64,000 nt of DNA. It comes from Clostridium jeddahitimonense (GTDB lineage: Bacteria > Bacillota > Clostridia > Clostridiales > Clostridiaceae). The stretch spans positions 1,573,874-1,637,873 of the forward strand of contig LM994670.1 in NCBI GenBank assembly GCA_000753455.2. Direction: 5' to 3'. Position 1 is the stretch's first letter, and every line of letters begins with the position of its first letter. A program made the position numbers and the translations under genes. The notes beneath the pieces were generated by a model. The model did no database searches and had not been told where the DNA came from. It saw nothing but the letters and a program-made list of their open reading frames with translations. Shown here one piece after another: positions 63,627-64,000 of this stretch.

Positions 63627-63947
63627 TTAATAGTTGTATAGAGGCATAGGAGTAATAATTACTTCATAGCCAGCTTGTGAAATATCATTTGCTAAAGGAG
63701 CATAAGCTTCAGGTTCAACTTTTGCACCTGGATATATTATTAAACCAGTTGTAACAGTAGTATTTTGTGGAGTAAATACTATTAAATTATCATCAGTTAC
63801 ATCCACTGATGGAGAGTCCTCTAAGTTTGCTAAAGCTTTAGAGCTTGGACTATAAGATTCTATAAAAAAATTAAGCCGTAAATATTGCCAGTAGTAGTAC
63901 TAGAAATAATAAGGAAAAGCTTAATATTCTAATTGACTTTTTCTTCA
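63627..63947 (-). pseudogene. Frameshifted, truncated alpha/beta hydrolase remnant
   Basis: On the minus strand a GTG at 63947 opens VKKKSIRILSFSLLFLVLLL, a membrane anchor, and stops at FTA. One base off, coding resumes as FFIESYSPSSKALANLEDS and goes on to VTTGLIIYPGAKVEPEAYAP and AGYEVIITPMPLYN, then stops. This is the N-terminal part of an anchored dienelactone-hydrolase-like protein. The G-x-S-x-G nucleophile part is absent. The rest of the window to 64000 shows no other gene. Confidence 0.75.
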
Positions 63948-64000
63948 CTATAAATTCACATCGTAAGTATGTTTAGTATTAATCATATGACTTTATAAGA

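Noticed and set aside
1..64000. CRISPR array, tRNA/rRNA, prophage or insertion sequence
   Set aside because: No regularly spaced repeats, cloverleaf sequences, integrase, transposase or structural phage genes were seen on either strand.

Overview
The window is very AT-rich. It has short intergenic gaps, strong AGGAGG-type ribosome binding sites, frequent GTG and TTG starts, CIRCE and riboswitch elements, sigma-54 phosphotransferase (PTS) control and a VanG-type ligase cluster. Together these point to a Firmicute of the genus Clostridium (sensu stricto) or a close relative. This is a chromosomal segment. I found no tRNA, rRNA, CRISPR array, prophage module or intact insertion sequence. Most genes lie on the + strand.

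Layout. (1) 1-3992: end of a carbohydrate operon with two acetyl-xylan-esterase-family proteins (the second has lost its nucleophile), a Gfo/Idh/MocA oxidoreductase and a ROK sugar kinase. (2) 4188-8332: a D-Ala-D-Ser (VanG-type) peptidoglycan remodelling cluster. It holds ligase, VanXY, and a VanT split into separate racemase and membrane genes in reversed order, with no vanRS nearby. A decayed ABC permease follows. (3) 9488-14045: a cyclase-fold protein, a c-di-GMP-I riboswitch ahead of an HD-GYP gene, and htpG under a textbook promoter plus CIRCE. (4) 14204-18090: an XRE-cupin regulator, D-serine dehydratase and an APC permease, with repeated GTTAAGT palindromes as likely operators. (5) 18393-29896: acetyltransferases, a 2H phosphoesterase, a small alarmone synthetase, a lysine riboswitch driving a YfcC transporter and an M20 amidohydrolase, a Gate-family membrane protein with an amidohydrolase, and a MATE pump behind an attenuator.

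(6) 29966-37750: a divergent class-A-beta-lactamase-like protein, then a LevR-type sigma-54 activator, a perfect -24/-12 promoter and a mannose-family PTS (IIA, IIB, IIC, IID) with a DhnA-type aldolase and a zinc dehydrogenase. (7) 38082-46103: serine hydrolase lipoprotein, peptidase E, second MATE pump, histidine phosphatase, MerR regulator, small proteins and an ECF sigma/anti-sigma pair. (8) 46253-50212: a run of small single-gene units (nucleotidyltransferase, GNATs, isochorismatase, VOC) with two gene remnants. (9) 50308-56732: OmpR-type two-component system with a lipoprotein, Nudix hydrolase, S41-type protease and mosaic debris. (10) 56908-63523: a CsoR/RcnR-like palindrome followed by a nickel/peptide-type ABC importer bracketed by two related SAM methyltransferases. 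A decayed alpha/beta hydrolase lies at the right edge.

Working together: the D-serine made by VanT for the VanG ligase could be consumed by the D-serine dehydratase a few kb downstream. The PTS, dehydrogenase and aldolase form one phosphosugar pathway. The methyltransferase-ABC-methyltransferase unit is the best candidate for an incompletely described system, possibly metal-chelate uptake.
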